Source of the DNA: WHSW01 sp963777775
GTDB taxonomy: Bacteria > Actinomycetota > Thermoleophilia > Solirubrobacterales > 70-9
Reading direction: 5' to 3'
DNA length: 64,000 bases
NCBI GenBank assembly: GCA_963777775.1
Contig: CAVZRL010000005.1
Coordinates: 744,001 to 808,000 of the forward strand
Part shown: one piece after another, positions 21,556-30,297 of the stretch
Position numbering within the stretch: the first letter of the stretch is position 1
How the letters are laid out: each line of letters begins with the position of its first letter
Position numbers and translations under genes: made by a program
Notes under the pieces: generated by a model
The model's input: only the letters and a program-made list of their open reading frames with translations
Databases searched by the model: none
What the model was told of the DNA's origin: nothing

Positions 21556-22899
21556 ATGCGACCGCCTCACAGCCACCTGACGTCTGCCAACGCCGCCTCG
21601 TACCGGAAATCCCGGTTGAAGGCCGATCTCAGGCGGCGTCTGGGCACTGTGATTGCAGCGCTTGCCGCGCTCGCGGTTTTCTTCGGTCTCGTCGCGGTTG
21701 CGGGCGCCGCCTTCTCGGCGCCCGTCAGCATCTCCGCCCCCGGACAGGTTGTCATCGAACCCCAGATCGCGAGCGACGCCGACGGAGACGCGGTCGCGGT
21801 TTGGTCCCGCTTCGACGGCTCGACCTATCGCGTCCAGGCGCGCACGATCTCCGCCGCCGGCGTCCTCGGGCCGATCCGGACGCTGTCCGCCGCGGGGCAG
21901 TACGCCAACAGGCCGCAGATCGCAAGCGACGCCGACGGCGACGCGGTCGCGGTCTGGTTCAACGGCTCGAACTATCGCGTCCAGGCGCGCACGATCTCCG
22001 CCGCCGGCGCCCTCGGGCCGACCCGCACCGTGGCCCAGAACGCCTTCGAACCCCAGATCGCGAGCGACGCCGACGGCGACGCGGTCGCGGTCTGGTCCCG
22101 GAACGATCGCGTCGAGGCGCGCGCGATCTCTGCCGCCGGCGTACTCGGGCCGACCAAGACCCTGTCCGGCGCCGGGCGGGGCGACCTCAGGCCCCAGATC
22201 GCGAGCGACGCCGATGGCGACGCCGTCGCCGTCTGGCAAGGCTTCGACGGCTCCTTTTATCGCATCCAGGCGCGCAGGATCTCCGCCGCCGGCGCCCTCG
22301 GTCCGACCAAGACCCTGTCCGGCGCCGGACCGAACGCCTTCGTACCCCAGATCGCGAGCGACGGCGACGGCGACGCGGTCGCGGTCTGGCAAGGCTTCGA
22401 CGGCGTGTTTGATCGCGTCCAGGCGCGCACGATCTCCGCCGCCGGGGTCCTCGGGGCGACCAAGACCCTGGCCGGCGCCTTTGGGCGGGGCGCCGACACG
22501 CCTCAGATCGCAAGCGATGCCGACGGCGGCGCGATCGCGGTCTGGCAAGGCTTCGACGGCTCAGACTCCCGCGTCGAGGCGCGCACCATCTCCGCCGCCG
22601 GGGTCCTCGGGGCGACCAGAACCCTGTCCGCCGCCGCGCCGTACGCCGCGCCCCAGATCTCAAGCGACGCCGAGGGCGATGCGGTCGCGGTCTGGCAACG
22701 CTCGGACGGCTCGGACTCCCGCGTCCAGGCGCGCCCGATCTCCGCCGCCGGCGTCCTAGGGCCGACCGAGACCCTCTCCGGCGCCGGACAGGACGCCTAC
22801 AGCCCCCAGACCGCAAGCGACGCCGACGGCGACGCGGTCGCGGTCTGGTCCGGCTCGGACGGCTCGACCAATCGGATCCAGGCGTCGCAGGGGCCGTAG
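21556..22899 (+). CDS. Secreted protein of eight tandem repeats (beta-propeller-like)
   Basis: This is a 447-residue protein. A signal or anchor helix lies at about residues 30-55 (GTVIAALAALAVFFGLVAVA). Eight repeats of about 50 residues follow, each with PQIASDADGDAVAVW, a variable FDGS turn, RVQARTISAAGVLGP and a TLSGAG end. The DxDGD element is a likely calcium or turn motif. Seven or eight such units would fit a closed beta-propeller (inference). Repeats are very alike in DNA, so the count may change by recombination. GGAGG precedes the ATG at 21556. The binding partner is unknown. Confidence 0.75.
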   Translation: MRPPHSHLTSANAASYRKSRLKADLRRRLGTVIAALAALAVFFGLVAVAGAAFSAPVSISAPGQVVIEPQIASDADGDAVAVWSRFDGSTYRVQARTISAAGVLGPIRTLSAAGQYANRPQIASDADGDAVAVWFNGSNYRVQARTISAAGALGPTRTVAQNAFEPQIASDADGDAVAVWSRNDRVEARAISAAGVLGPTKTLSGAGRGDLRPQIASDADGDAVAVWQGFDGSFYRIQARRISAAGALGPTKTLSGAGPNAFVPQIASDGDGDAVAVWQGFDGVFDRVQARTISAAGVLGATKTLAGAFGRGADTPQIASDADGGAIAVWQGFDGSDSRVEARTISAAGVLGATRTLSAAAPYAAPQISSDAEGDAVAVWQRSDGSDSRVQARPISAAGVLGPTETLSGAGQDAYSPQTASDADGDAVAVWSGSDGSTNRIQASQGP

Positions 22900-23011
22900 C
22901 GGCGGCGGACAATCGACCGTTTCGACCAGTTTCAGTTGTCCGTGCCGCCTCGGCCCGGCGAGCGACGACAATTGATGCCCGTCCGGGTCATCACAAATCT
23001 CGCCCCACACA

Positions 23012-23043
23012 GCAGAAAGGCCCGCCTGAGCGGGCCTTTCTGC
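23012..23043 (-). terminator. Terminator of tRNA-fMet
   Basis: A perfect 14-bp stem (GCAGAAAGGCCCGC with GCGGGCCTTTCTGC) around CTGA, directly past the 3' end of the tRNA on the minus strand. Confidence 0.8.
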
Positions 23044-23045
23044 TA

Positions 23046-23119
23046 TAGCGGGGGTGGGATTTGAACCCACGACCTCCGGGTTATGAGCCCGGCGAGCTAC
23101 CTGACTGCTCCACCCCGCG
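23046..23119 (-). tRNA. tRNA-fMet (CAT), initiator
   Basis: The 74-nt cloverleaf is complete. It has the initiator marks: an unpaired first base (C1 against T72), and three G-C pairs next to the anticodon loop (GGGCTCATAACCC). The T loop is TTCAAAT. CCA is not encoded. Its 3' 42 bp are repeated at 8367 and 17033, so this gene is the integration target of the two islands to its left. Confidence 0.95.
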
Positions 23120-23155
23120 GCGTGCGTTCAAGGTAGCAGGCAAGTGCTCGCTCGG

Positions 23156-24565
23156 CTACCGCAGCGAGTCGATGATCTGCTGCACGTCGGCGACCGTCGT
23201 TGCGGGGTTGACGAAGCAGAAGCGCAGCAGGGTCTCGCCGTCCCAACTCGTCGGTGCGGTCAGGGTCAGCCCGTCCTCGAGCGCCTTGCCAGACCACGCC
23301 TCGTAGTCGCACGATTGCCAGCCGTTGCGCCGGAAGACGACGACCGAGAGCTCGGGCTCGAAGATCAGTTCCAGGTGAGGCGCCGCGTCGATCATCGCAG
23401 CCGCCTGCCGGGCAAGCGCGAGCCCGTATTCGACCGCCTCGGCATAGGCCCGGGCACCGTGGGCGGCCAGCGAGAACCAGAACGGGAGCCCGCGGGCCCG
23501 ACGGGAGAGATGGACCGCGTAGTCGGAGGGATTCCATTCCGCCCGGCTCTTGGCCGCGTCGATGTACTCGGCGCGCTGGGTGAAGGCGGCCCGCGCCTGA
23601 CCGGGGTCCCGGTACAGCAGTGCCGCGCAATCGAGCGGCGCGAACAGCCACTTGTGCGGGTCGACGACGAAGGAGTCGGCGCGCTCGACGCCCGCGAACC
23701 GGTCGCGGACGCTGGGCGCGGCGAGCGCGGCACCGCCGTAGGCGCCGTCGACGTGCATCCACAGCTCGTGTTCCTCACAGACGTCGGCGATTCCCGCGAG
23801 GTCGTCGATCACGCCGATGTTTGTCGTCCCGGCCGTCGCCGCGACCACGCAGGGCTCGATCTCCGAGGCGGAGAGCGCCTCGCGCAGGGCGGGTCCCAGC
23901 ATCCGGCCGTGATCGTCGCCCGGAACTTCGAGCACGTCCAGGTCCAGGACCCGAGCGGCGAGCCGCAGCGAGGAGTGCCCCCCGGCAGCCAGCACGACCG
24001 CCGCCGGCCGAGGGTCGTCGGCCTGCCGCCGTCGATGCGCGTCACGGCCGACCGCCAGCGCGCTCAGGTTTCCGGCCGTCGCACCGCTGACGAACACCCC
24101 TCCCGCCTCGGCCGGCCATTCGAGCAGGTCGGCGATCCAGCGCAGCGCCTGGTTCTCGGCGTGGATCGCGCCGGCGCCCTCGATCCACCAGTCGGCGAAG
24201 ATCTTCGAGGCCGAGACGGCGATGTCGAACAGCGTCGACGCGGTCGTCGGCACGTTGGGGATGAAGCTCAGAAAGCGCGGGTGGCTCGGGTCGACGCAGG
24301 CCGGCGCCAGCACCTCGCGGAAGATCCGCAGCGCCTCCTCGGCGCCCAGCCCTTCCTCGGTCACGGTCGGCCCGGTGAGCCGCTCGAGCTCCTGCGCCGA
24401 GGCGGGTGCGTTGAGCAGCGGCGCCCGGCCGAGCCGCTCCTCGACGTAGTCGAAGACCTGACCCGCGAGCGCCTCCGCCTCGGCGTCGAAGAGGTGCATC
24501 TGGCCCCCTTCGGGAGGTCGATCGCCGGGATCGCCTCCGGGGCGCGGGCCGCCTTCCGTGGTCAT
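23156..24565 (-). CDS. PLP-dependent decarboxylase (aromatic amino acid decarboxylase type)
   Basis: This is a 469-residue protein, the normal length for group II decarboxylases. SGATAGNLSALAVGRDAH binds the cofactor phosphate, HVDGAYGG gives the Asp that pairs with the pyridine nitrogen, and DPHKWLFAPLDC holds the PLP lysine near residue 300. Such enzymes decarboxylate aromatic amino acids or related substrates to amines. The substrate cannot be read from sequence. It begins the ordinary chromosome to the right of the islands. The start ATG is at 24565. Confidence 0.85.
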   Translation of the reverse strand: MTTEGGPRPGGDPGDRPPEGGQMHLFDAEAEALAGQVFDYVEERLGRAPLLNAPASAQELERLTGPTVTEEGLGAEEALRIFREVLAPACVDPSHPRFLSFIPNVPTTASTLFDIAVSASKIFADWWIEGAGAIHAENQALRWIADLLEWPAEAGGVFVSGATAGNLSALAVGRDAHRRRQADDPRPAAVVLAAGGHSSLRLAARVLDLDVLEVPGDDHGRMLGPALREALSASEIEPCVVAATAGTTNIGVIDDLAGIADVCEEHELWMHVDGAYGGAALAAPSVRDRFAGVERADSFVVDPHKWLFAPLDCAALLYRDPGQARAAFTQRAEYIDAAKSRAEWNPSDYAVHLSRRARGLPFWFSLAAHGARAYAEAVEYGLALARQAAAMIDAAPHLELIFEPELSVVVFRRNGWQSCDYEAWSGKALEDGLTLTAPTSWDGETLLRFCFVNPATTVADVQQIIDSLR

Positions 24566-24616
24566 GCCTGCAACCTACGTCAGCCCTGAGCCCTCCGTCG
24601 TCCGCTCGGGGCGTGC

Positions 24617-25105
24617 TCAGAACGGGTGGCCGCTCGGCTGCACCGCGAGCCACAGGCCGCCGAACTCCTCGACGTTGTGGCAGAGGATCTCGCCGGGCGG
24701 GTCGTCGACGTAGTAGTAGAGCGGCCGGCCGGCGTAGGTGACCTGGGTCGTCCCGTCGTCGCGCTCGATGGTCCCGAGCAGCTTCGACTCCGCAACGCCG
24801 TCGGCGACCGGCTTGCCCTCGGTGAGCACCGGCGGCCACGCCTCGGCGCAGGCGCCGTAGCACTCGCTGCGATCGCTCGTCTCCTTGTCGAAGAAGTAGA
24901 TCGCCCGCCGCTCGCCGCCGAACAGCGCCTCGCCGAACTGCGAGTCGCCGGTGGCGATCACCGTCCCGGGTCGCTCGGCGTCGGAGTCCCCGGCCTGCCC
25001 ACCGTCCTGCCCACCGTGATCGCCCTCGTCGGCGCCGCAGCCCACGGCCAGCGCGAGGACCGCGATCAGGGCTGCCGGCAGCGTCGTCCGTGTCGAAGAA
25101 CCCAT
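24617..25105 (-). CDS. Lipoprotein with two secreted repeats (COG4315 type)
   Basis: This is a 162-residue protein. A lipobox (LALAVGC) places the acylated Cys near residue 23. An acidic linker is followed by two copies of the Lipoprotein_15 repeat: one with IYFFDKETSDRSECYGACA and WPP, the second with PLYYYVDD and ending GLWLAV. The family is extracellular and of unknown function. Transcription is away from the acyltransferase cluster. Confidence 0.8.
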   Translation of the reverse strand: MGSSTRTTLPAALIAVLALAVGCGADEGDHGGQDGGQAGDSDAERPGTVIATGDSQFGEALFGGERRAIYFFDKETSDRSECYGACAEAWPPVLTEGKPVADGVAESKLLGTIERDDGTTQVTYAGRPLYYYVDDPPGEILCHNVEEFGGLWLAVQPSGHPF

Positions 25106-25160
25106 CGCTGTCAGGTCCAGTGAACGCGGGGTGCGTTACGGACCGATAACGAGCGCGTGC

Positions 25161-26570
25161 TCAGGCCTGGGTCGGCGCGCTCCGCGCTTCACCGAGCAGT
25201 GTGCCCTCCAGCTCCTCGACGGCCTCGCCCATGTAGAGGGCCAGCCGCTGCAGGTGCGGGAGTGTGTCGCGGGCACCGGTGAAGCCGAAGTTGAGCACCC
25301 CCGCGTAGCTGACGCAGGTGATGTTGAGGGCGTTTCCGTGCAGCAGCAGCGAGAGCGGAAAGACCGAGTCGAGGTGGGCTCCGTTGAGGTAGAGCGGCTC
25401 GGTCGGCCCCGGGACGTTCGAGATCCCGACGCTGAACGGCAGCGGCGCCCGCCCTTTCAGCCGCCCGATCAACCCGGCGATGTAGGGGCCGTTGATCAGC
25501 AGCGTGTACGAGGTCCGAGCCTCGGGCGGCAGCTTGCGCAGATGCGCCTTCGCCTCCGCCGTCGAGTGCTTGATCGCCTCGAGTCGCTCGCGCGGGTCGG
25601 CGACGTTGGTCCCCAGCTCGGCCACCATCATCCCGATCGCGGTCCCGGTCGAGGTGTCGCCCTCCTCGCGCAGGTTGACCGGAATTCCCGCGCTCAGCGG
25701 CCGGTCCGGAAGCCGTCCGTGCTCGACCAGGTAGCTGCGGAGCGCGGTCCCGCTCAGGTAGAGGACGATGTCGTTGAGCGTGCACTCCCCGGCTCGCGCC
25801 AGCGCCTTGATCCGCTCCAGGTCGTAGCGCTGGGTAGCGAAGCGCCGCTGGCCGGTCAGGCTCCCGGACAAGGCCGAGCCCGGGGTCCGGTATGGAGCCT
25901 GGAGCCCGCGGCTGTCGAAGGCCGCCTGGCCGAGGTCGAGCGCCGCCCGCGAGAGGCCGGCGAACGCCTTCGCGCCGTCGACCGCGCTCGCCACCGCATG
26001 TCCGAGCGGACCGCCGAAACCGTTCTCGCGCCGCGGCCTGCCGCCGGCCGGCGTCGCCCAGACCGGCGCCATCCCGCGCTCGCCCGGATCGGTCGAGAGC
26101 GCCCGCAGGATCATCCGCATCGCGCTGACGCCGTCGATCAGCGAGTGGTGGACCTTCATGTACATCGCGAACCGGTTGCCCTCCAGCCCCTCGATCAGGT
26201 GCGCCTCCCAGAGCGGGCGGTGGAAGTCGAGCTGATGGCTGTGCAGACGCGAGACCAGGATCCCGAGCTCGCGCTGCCCGCCTGGATGCGGAAGCGCCGA
26301 GTGGCGGACGTGGTAGTCGAGGTCGACGTCGCGCTCCTCGCGCATCAGCGGCAGCCGGTGTCCGATCAGGGGCCCCTCGACCAGCCGCAGGTTCCACGGC
26401 GGCGGGACCTGCTGCGGCTGGCGCATGCGCTCGAACTGGCGCTTCAGGTAGTCCGGTGGCGCATCCGCGGGGAGCGTGAACTCGAACAGCCCCCCGACGT
26501 GCATCGGCGTGTCGCGCGACTCGAGCGCAAGCCAAGCCAGGTCCAATGGGGGTACCTGCTTGAACGCCAC
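25161..26570 (-). CDS. Wax ester synthase / diacylglycerol acyltransferase (WS/DGAT)
   Basis: This is a 469-residue protein. The catalytic HHxxxDG motif is present (KVHHSLIDGVSAM, about residue 140), with the family N-terminus (LDLAWLALESRDTPMHVGGL) and a C-terminal NVPGP motif. It joins acyl-CoA to a long-chain alcohol or diacylglycerol, making storage lipid at the membrane. It is divergent from a flavin monooxygenase gene. Together with the following glycosyltransferase this could make or modify a lipid, but that is only inference. Confidence 0.88.
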   Translation of the reverse strand: MAFKQVPPLDLAWLALESRDTPMHVGGLFEFTLPADAPPDYLKRQFERMRQPQQVPPPWNLRLVEGPLIGHRLPLMREERDVDLDYHVRHSALPHPGGQRELGILVSRLHSHQLDFHRPLWEAHLIEGLEGNRFAMYMKVHHSLIDGVSAMRMILRALSTDPGERGMAPVWATPAGGRPRRENGFGGPLGHAVASAVDGAKAFAGLSRAALDLGQAAFDSRGLQAPYRTPGSALSGSLTGQRRFATQRYDLERIKALARAGECTLNDIVLYLSGTALRSYLVEHGRLPDRPLSAGIPVNLREEGDTSTGTAIGMMVAELGTNVADPRERLEAIKHSTAEAKAHLRKLPPEARTSYTLLINGPYIAGLIGRLKGRAPLPFSVGISNVPGPTEPLYLNGAHLDSVFPLSLLLHGNALNITCVSYAGVLNFGFTGARDTLPHLQRLALYMGEAVEELEGTLLGEARSAPTQA

Positions 26571-26654
26571 GCCGCGACCTCCTCGGTTCGCTCGGATGCG
26601 CGACGCCAGCCTACCCCCTCGCAGAGGCCGCGCACCGATAGATTGGGCCGGCGC

Positions 26655-28133
26655 ATGTCGAGCAGCAACGGAGACTCGCGTCCGCTCTCAGTCGGGATCG
26701 TCGGGGCCGGTTTCGGCGGGATCGGGATCGCGATCCGGCTCAAGCAGGCCGGCATCGAGGAGCTGACGATCTTCGAGCGCGGCGAGACGGTGGGCGGGGT
26801 CTGGCGCGCGAACACCTACCCCGGCGCCGCTTGCGATGTGCCCTCACACCTGTACTCGTTCTCGTTCGCGCCCGGCCACAACTGGTCGCGCCGTTACGCG
26901 CCGCAGGAGGAGATCCTCGCCTACCTCGAGGACTGCGTCGCAGAGTTCGGCCTCGCCCCGCACCTGCGGCTCGGGGTCGAGGCCACGGAGGCGAGCTTCG
27001 ATCGCGAGGCGGGATGCTGGACGGTGCTCACCGGGGACGGTGAGAGTCACCGGTTCGATCTCCTGGTCAGTGCCTGCGGCCAGCTCGGCTGCCCGGAGAT
27101 CCCGGCGATCCCCGGGACCGAGGACTTCGAGGGCCCGGTCTTCCACTCCGCCGAATGGGATCACGAGGTCGACCTCGCCGGCAAGCGGGTGGCGGTGATC
27201 GGCACCGGGGCGAGCGCGATCCAGTTCGTGCCCGCGATCGCCGACGTCGCCGAGAGCCTGGCGATCTACCAGCGTTCCGCCCCCTGGGTGCTGCCGAAGC
27301 TCGACCGCGCCTACCCGGCCTGGGAGCGCAGGCTGTTCGAGCGCTTCCCGGCCCGGGTCGCCGCGGCCCGGCTCGGGATGTTCGCCTTCTTCGAGACCGC
27401 GACATACGGGTTCACCGGGCGCCACTGGCTGATGGGCCCGTTCCGTCGGCTCGCCGAGGGCGAGCGCCGCCGCGGGCTCGGCGATTCCGAGCTGATCGCC
27501 AAGGCCACACCCGACTACGAGATCGGCTGCAAGCGGATCCTCTTCGCCTCGGACTGGTACTCGACGCTCGCCCGCCCGGACGTCGAGCTGATCTGCGGTC
27601 CGGTCGAGCGGATCGAGCCCGCCGGCGTCGTCGGCTCGGACGGTGTCGAGCGCGCCGCCGACGTGATCGTCTACGGAACCGGCTTTCAGGCCCAGAACTT
27701 CGTCGCCCCGATGGCGATCTTCGGGCTCGACGGCCGGGAGCTGAACCGGGTCTGGCGCGAGCGGCCCGAGGCGTATCTGGGTACGACCGTGTCGGGCTTT
27801 CCGAACATGTTCGTCCTCTACGGGCCGAACACCAACCACGGCTCGGGCTCGGTCCCCTTCACGCTCGAGTGCCAGTTCAGCTACGTGCTCGACGCGATCC
27901 GCCGCCTGCGCGCCGGCGGCTATCGCTGGATCGACCTGCGACCCGAGACCCAGGAGGCGTGGCGCCGCGAGATCGACGAGCGCAGCGCGCGCACGGTCTG
28001 GGTCACCGGCGGCGGCGACAACTGGTACGTCAACGAGCGCGGCGAGAACACCAACAACTGGCCCGGAGCGTGGCTGGAGTACCGCCGGCGCACGAAGCGG
28101 ATCAACCCGGGCGACTACCGGGTCGCTGTGTGA
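26655..28133 (+). CDS. Flavin-containing monooxygenase, Baeyer-Villiger type
   Basis: This is a 492-residue protein. It has the FAD site near the start (IVGAGFGGIGIAIRLKQAG), a BVMO-like fingerprint (FEGPVFHSAEWDHE, matching F-x-G-x3-H-x3-W-D) and the NADPH site (VAVIGTGASAIQ). Such enzymes insert oxygen into ketones to make esters or lactones. The ATG at 26655 places the FAD motif at the usual distance. The next gene, a glycosyltransferase, starts 19 bp after its stop, so they are probably cotranscribed. Confidence 0.85.
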   Translation: MSSSNGDSRPLSVGIVGAGFGGIGIAIRLKQAGIEELTIFERGETVGGVWRANTYPGAACDVPSHLYSFSFAPGHNWSRRYAPQEEILAYLEDCVAEFGLAPHLRLGVEATEASFDREAGCWTVLTGDGESHRFDLLVSACGQLGCPEIPAIPGTEDFEGPVFHSAEWDHEVDLAGKRVAVIGTGASAIQFVPAIADVAESLAIYQRSAPWVLPKLDRAYPAWERRLFERFPARVAAARLGMFAFFETATYGFTGRHWLMGPFRRLAEGERRRGLGDSELIAKATPDYEIGCKRILFASDWYSTLARPDVELICGPVERIEPAGVVGSDGVERAADVIVYGTGFQAQNFVAPMAIFGLDGRELNRVWRERPEAYLGTTVSGFPNMFVLYGPNTNHGSGSVPFTLECQFSYVLDAIRRLRAGGYRWIDLRPETQEAWRREIDERSARTVWVTGGGDNWYVNERGENTNNWPGAWLEYRRRTKRINPGDYRVAV

Positions 28134-28152
28134 CCTAGAGGCGGGTGCAGGC

Positions 28153-29445
28153 GTGAGCGGCCGCACGATCGCCTTCTTTCCCGAGAGCGCCTACGGGCCG
28201 ACCAACAACTGCATCGGGATCGGCGACGTGCTGCGCCGCCGCGGGCACCGGGTCGCCTTCATCGCCGAGCAGTCGTTCGAGGGCACGCTGGCCGAGAAGG
28301 GCTTCGAGGAGCGCCTGATCCGCCTCGCCCCGCCCACCGACGCCGACGAGGACCCGGGCCAGTTCTGGAAGGACTTCATTCGCGACACGGCGCCGGTCTT
28401 CCGGCGGCCGACGATCGAGCAGCTCGAGGGCTTCATCGCGCCGACCTTCGAGGCGCTCTGCGACGGCGCCCGCTACGTCGACGAGCGCCTGGTCGAGATC
28501 ATCGACGAGCTGCGCCCCGACGTGATCGTCGAGGACAACGTCGTCTCCTTCCCCGCCCTGCCGGCCTGCGGGCGTCCCTGGGTGCGGATCGTCTCCTGCA
28601 ACCCGGCCGAGGTCAAGGATCCCGACGTCCCGCCCCCGTTCTCGGGCTATCCGGTCGGCGACCGCTCCGGCTGGGACGCCTACCGCGACGAGTACCGCCG
28701 CGTGCTCGGCCCGCTGCAGGCCGGCTTCGACGAGTTCTGTCGCGGGCGCGGGGCGCCGCCGCTGCCCGAGCTCGAGTTCATCCACACCTCGTCGCAGCTC
28801 AACCTGTGGCTGTATCCGAGCGAGGTCGACTACCAGCGCCGCGAGCCGCTCGGCGAGCGCTGGCACAACCTCGAGTCGAGCGTGCGAGCGACCGACGCCG
28901 CCTGGGAGCTTCCCGAGCCGCTCGCCTCCGCCGACGGCCCGCTCGTCTACCTCAGCCTCGGCTCGCTGGGCTCCGCCGACGTCGAGCTGATGCGGGCGCT
29001 GATCGGCTCGCTCGCCGACTCGCGCTACCGGGTGATCGTCTCCAAGGGGCCCCAGCACGAGCAGCTCGAGCTGGCCGCGAACATGGTCGGCGAGGAGTTC
29101 CTGCCCCAGGCCTCGATCCTGCCTCAGGTCGACCTGGTGATCACCCACGGCGGCAACAACACGGTCACCGAGTGCCTCGCCTTCGGCAAGCCGATGGTCG
29201 TCCTGCCGCTGTTCTGGGACCAGTACGACAACGCACAACGGGTCGACGAGACCGGGTTCGGGGTCCGGCTTCCGACCTATGCCCACCAGCCCGACGAGCT
29301 GCGGGGCGCGATCGACGGCCTGCTCGCAGATCGGGCGCTGGCCACCCACCTCGACGCGGTCTCGCGCCGGTTGCGCGCGGCGCCGGGCACCGAGCGAGCG
29401 GCCGATCTGATCGAGCGGCTGGCAGCCAGCTCCCCCGCCGCGTGA
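28153..29445 (+). CDS. MGT-family glycosyltransferase (GT1)
   Basis: This is a 430-residue protein with two Rossmann-like halves. The C-terminal donor-binding half has VYLSLGSLGSAD and the signature VDLVITHGGNNTVTECLAFG, followed by PLFWDQYDNAQRV. This is the macrolide or UDP-glycosyltransferase fold. The acceptor is unknown; cotranscription with a monooxygenase suggests a lipid or secondary metabolite. GTG start at 28153, with a weak GAGGCGGG site upstream. Confidence 0.82.
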   Translation: MSGRTIAFFPESAYGPTNNCIGIGDVLRRRGHRVAFIAEQSFEGTLAEKGFEERLIRLAPPTDADEDPGQFWKDFIRDTAPVFRRPTIEQLEGFIAPTFEALCDGARYVDERLVEIIDELRPDVIVEDNVVSFPALPACGRPWVRIVSCNPAEVKDPDVPPPFSGYPVGDRSGWDAYRDEYRRVLGPLQAGFDEFCRGRGAPPLPELEFIHTSSQLNLWLYPSEVDYQRREPLGERWHNLESSVRATDAAWELPEPLASADGPLVYLSLGSLGSADVELMRALIGSLADSRYRVIVSKGPQHEQLELAANMVGEEFLPQASILPQVDLVITHGGNNTVTECLAFGKPMVVLPLFWDQYDNAQRVDETGFGVRLPTYAHQPDELRGAIDGLLADRALATHLDAVSRRLRAAPGTERAADLIERLAASSPAA

Positions 29446-29448
29446 TCG

Positions 29449-30297
29449 TCAGGCCGCAGCCGATCCCGGGCCGACGACCGGGTTGCGAACCGCCCCGATC
29501 CTCTCGACCGAGACCTCGACCTGGTCGCCGGGTCGCAGCGAGCGCTTCGGCTCCATGAACTCCCCGCAGCCCCACGGGGTCCCGGTGAGCAGCAGGTCGC
29601 CGGGCTCGAGCGTGAAGCTGCGCGAGCAGAACTCGATCAGCTCGGCGACCCCGAACACCATCTCCGCGGTCGAGGAATCCTGCATCGTCTCGCCGTTGAC
29701 CGTCGTGCGCAGGCCCAGCGCCTGCGGATCGGCGACCTCGTCGGCGGTCACGACCACCGGGCCCAGCGGGCAGAAACCGTCGATGCTCTTCGCCCGCACC
29801 CACTGGCCGTCGGAGAACTGCAGGTCGCGCGCCGAGACGTCGTTGGCGACCGTGTAGCCGAAGACGCCCTCGATCGCCTCCGCCGCCGCCACTCGGCGCA
29901 GCGGCCGGCCGATCACCACCGCCAGCTCGACCTCCCAGTCGACTCGCTCGCTGAGCGCGGCGTCGACCTCGATCGGCTCGCCGGGGCCGATCACCGCGCT
30001 CGGGAACTTCGCGAACACCAGCGGCACCCGCGGGCGGTCGGCCTTCGACTCGCGGATGTGGTCGAGGTAGTTGAGCCCGATGCAGACGATCTTCCCGGGC
30101 CGAAGCGGCGCCGCGAGCTCGGCGCCGGTGAGCGGCTCGCCGCGATCGGCGACCGCCGCGGCGAGCGCCTCCGGACCGGCGGCGATCAGGTCGCGAAGCC
30201 CGCTTCCCGGGTCGACGGCGAGCGGCTCCAGCCCGGCCTCGGTCTCGATCGCGGGCAGCAACCGGTCGCCGCCGACGCGTGCCGTCGCCAGCCTCAC
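29449..30297 (-). CDS. Fumarylacetoacetate hydrolase family protein
   Basis: This is a 282-residue protein. The FAH C-terminal domain is clear: KIVCIGLNYLDHIRES (the HxxE metal motif), WEVELAVVIG (metal Glu) and later LTGTPWGCGEFMEPK. These enzymes cleave beta-diketo acids or act as acylpyruvases or dehydratases in sugar-acid breakdown. The GTG at 30297 overlaps the stop of the previous gene by 4 bp, so translation is coupled. It is the last gene of the operon that begins at 38310. Confidence 0.85.
   Translation of the reverse strand: MRLATARVGGDRLLPAIETEAGLEPLAVDPGSGLRDLIAAGPEALAAAVADRGEPLTGAELAAPLRPGKIVCIGLNYLDHIRESKADRPRVPLVFAKFPSAVIGPGEPIEVDAALSERVDWEVELAVVIGRPLRRVAAAEAIEGVFGYTVANDVSARDLQFSDGQWVRAKSIDGFCPLGPVVVTADEVADPQALGLRTTVNGETMQDSSTAEMVFGVAELIEFCSRSFTLEPGDLLLTGTPWGCGEFMEPKRSLRPGDQVEVSVERIGAVRNPVVGPGSAAA

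Noticed and set aside
20878..22548. Long minus-strand open frame across the repeat protein gene
   Set aside because: It is the antisense of GC-rich tandem repeats and of the cyclase gene, with no motif of its own.
21719..22899. CRISPR-like regular repeats
   Set aside because: The repeats are about 150 bp, in frame, and code for one protein; there are no spacers and no cas genes.
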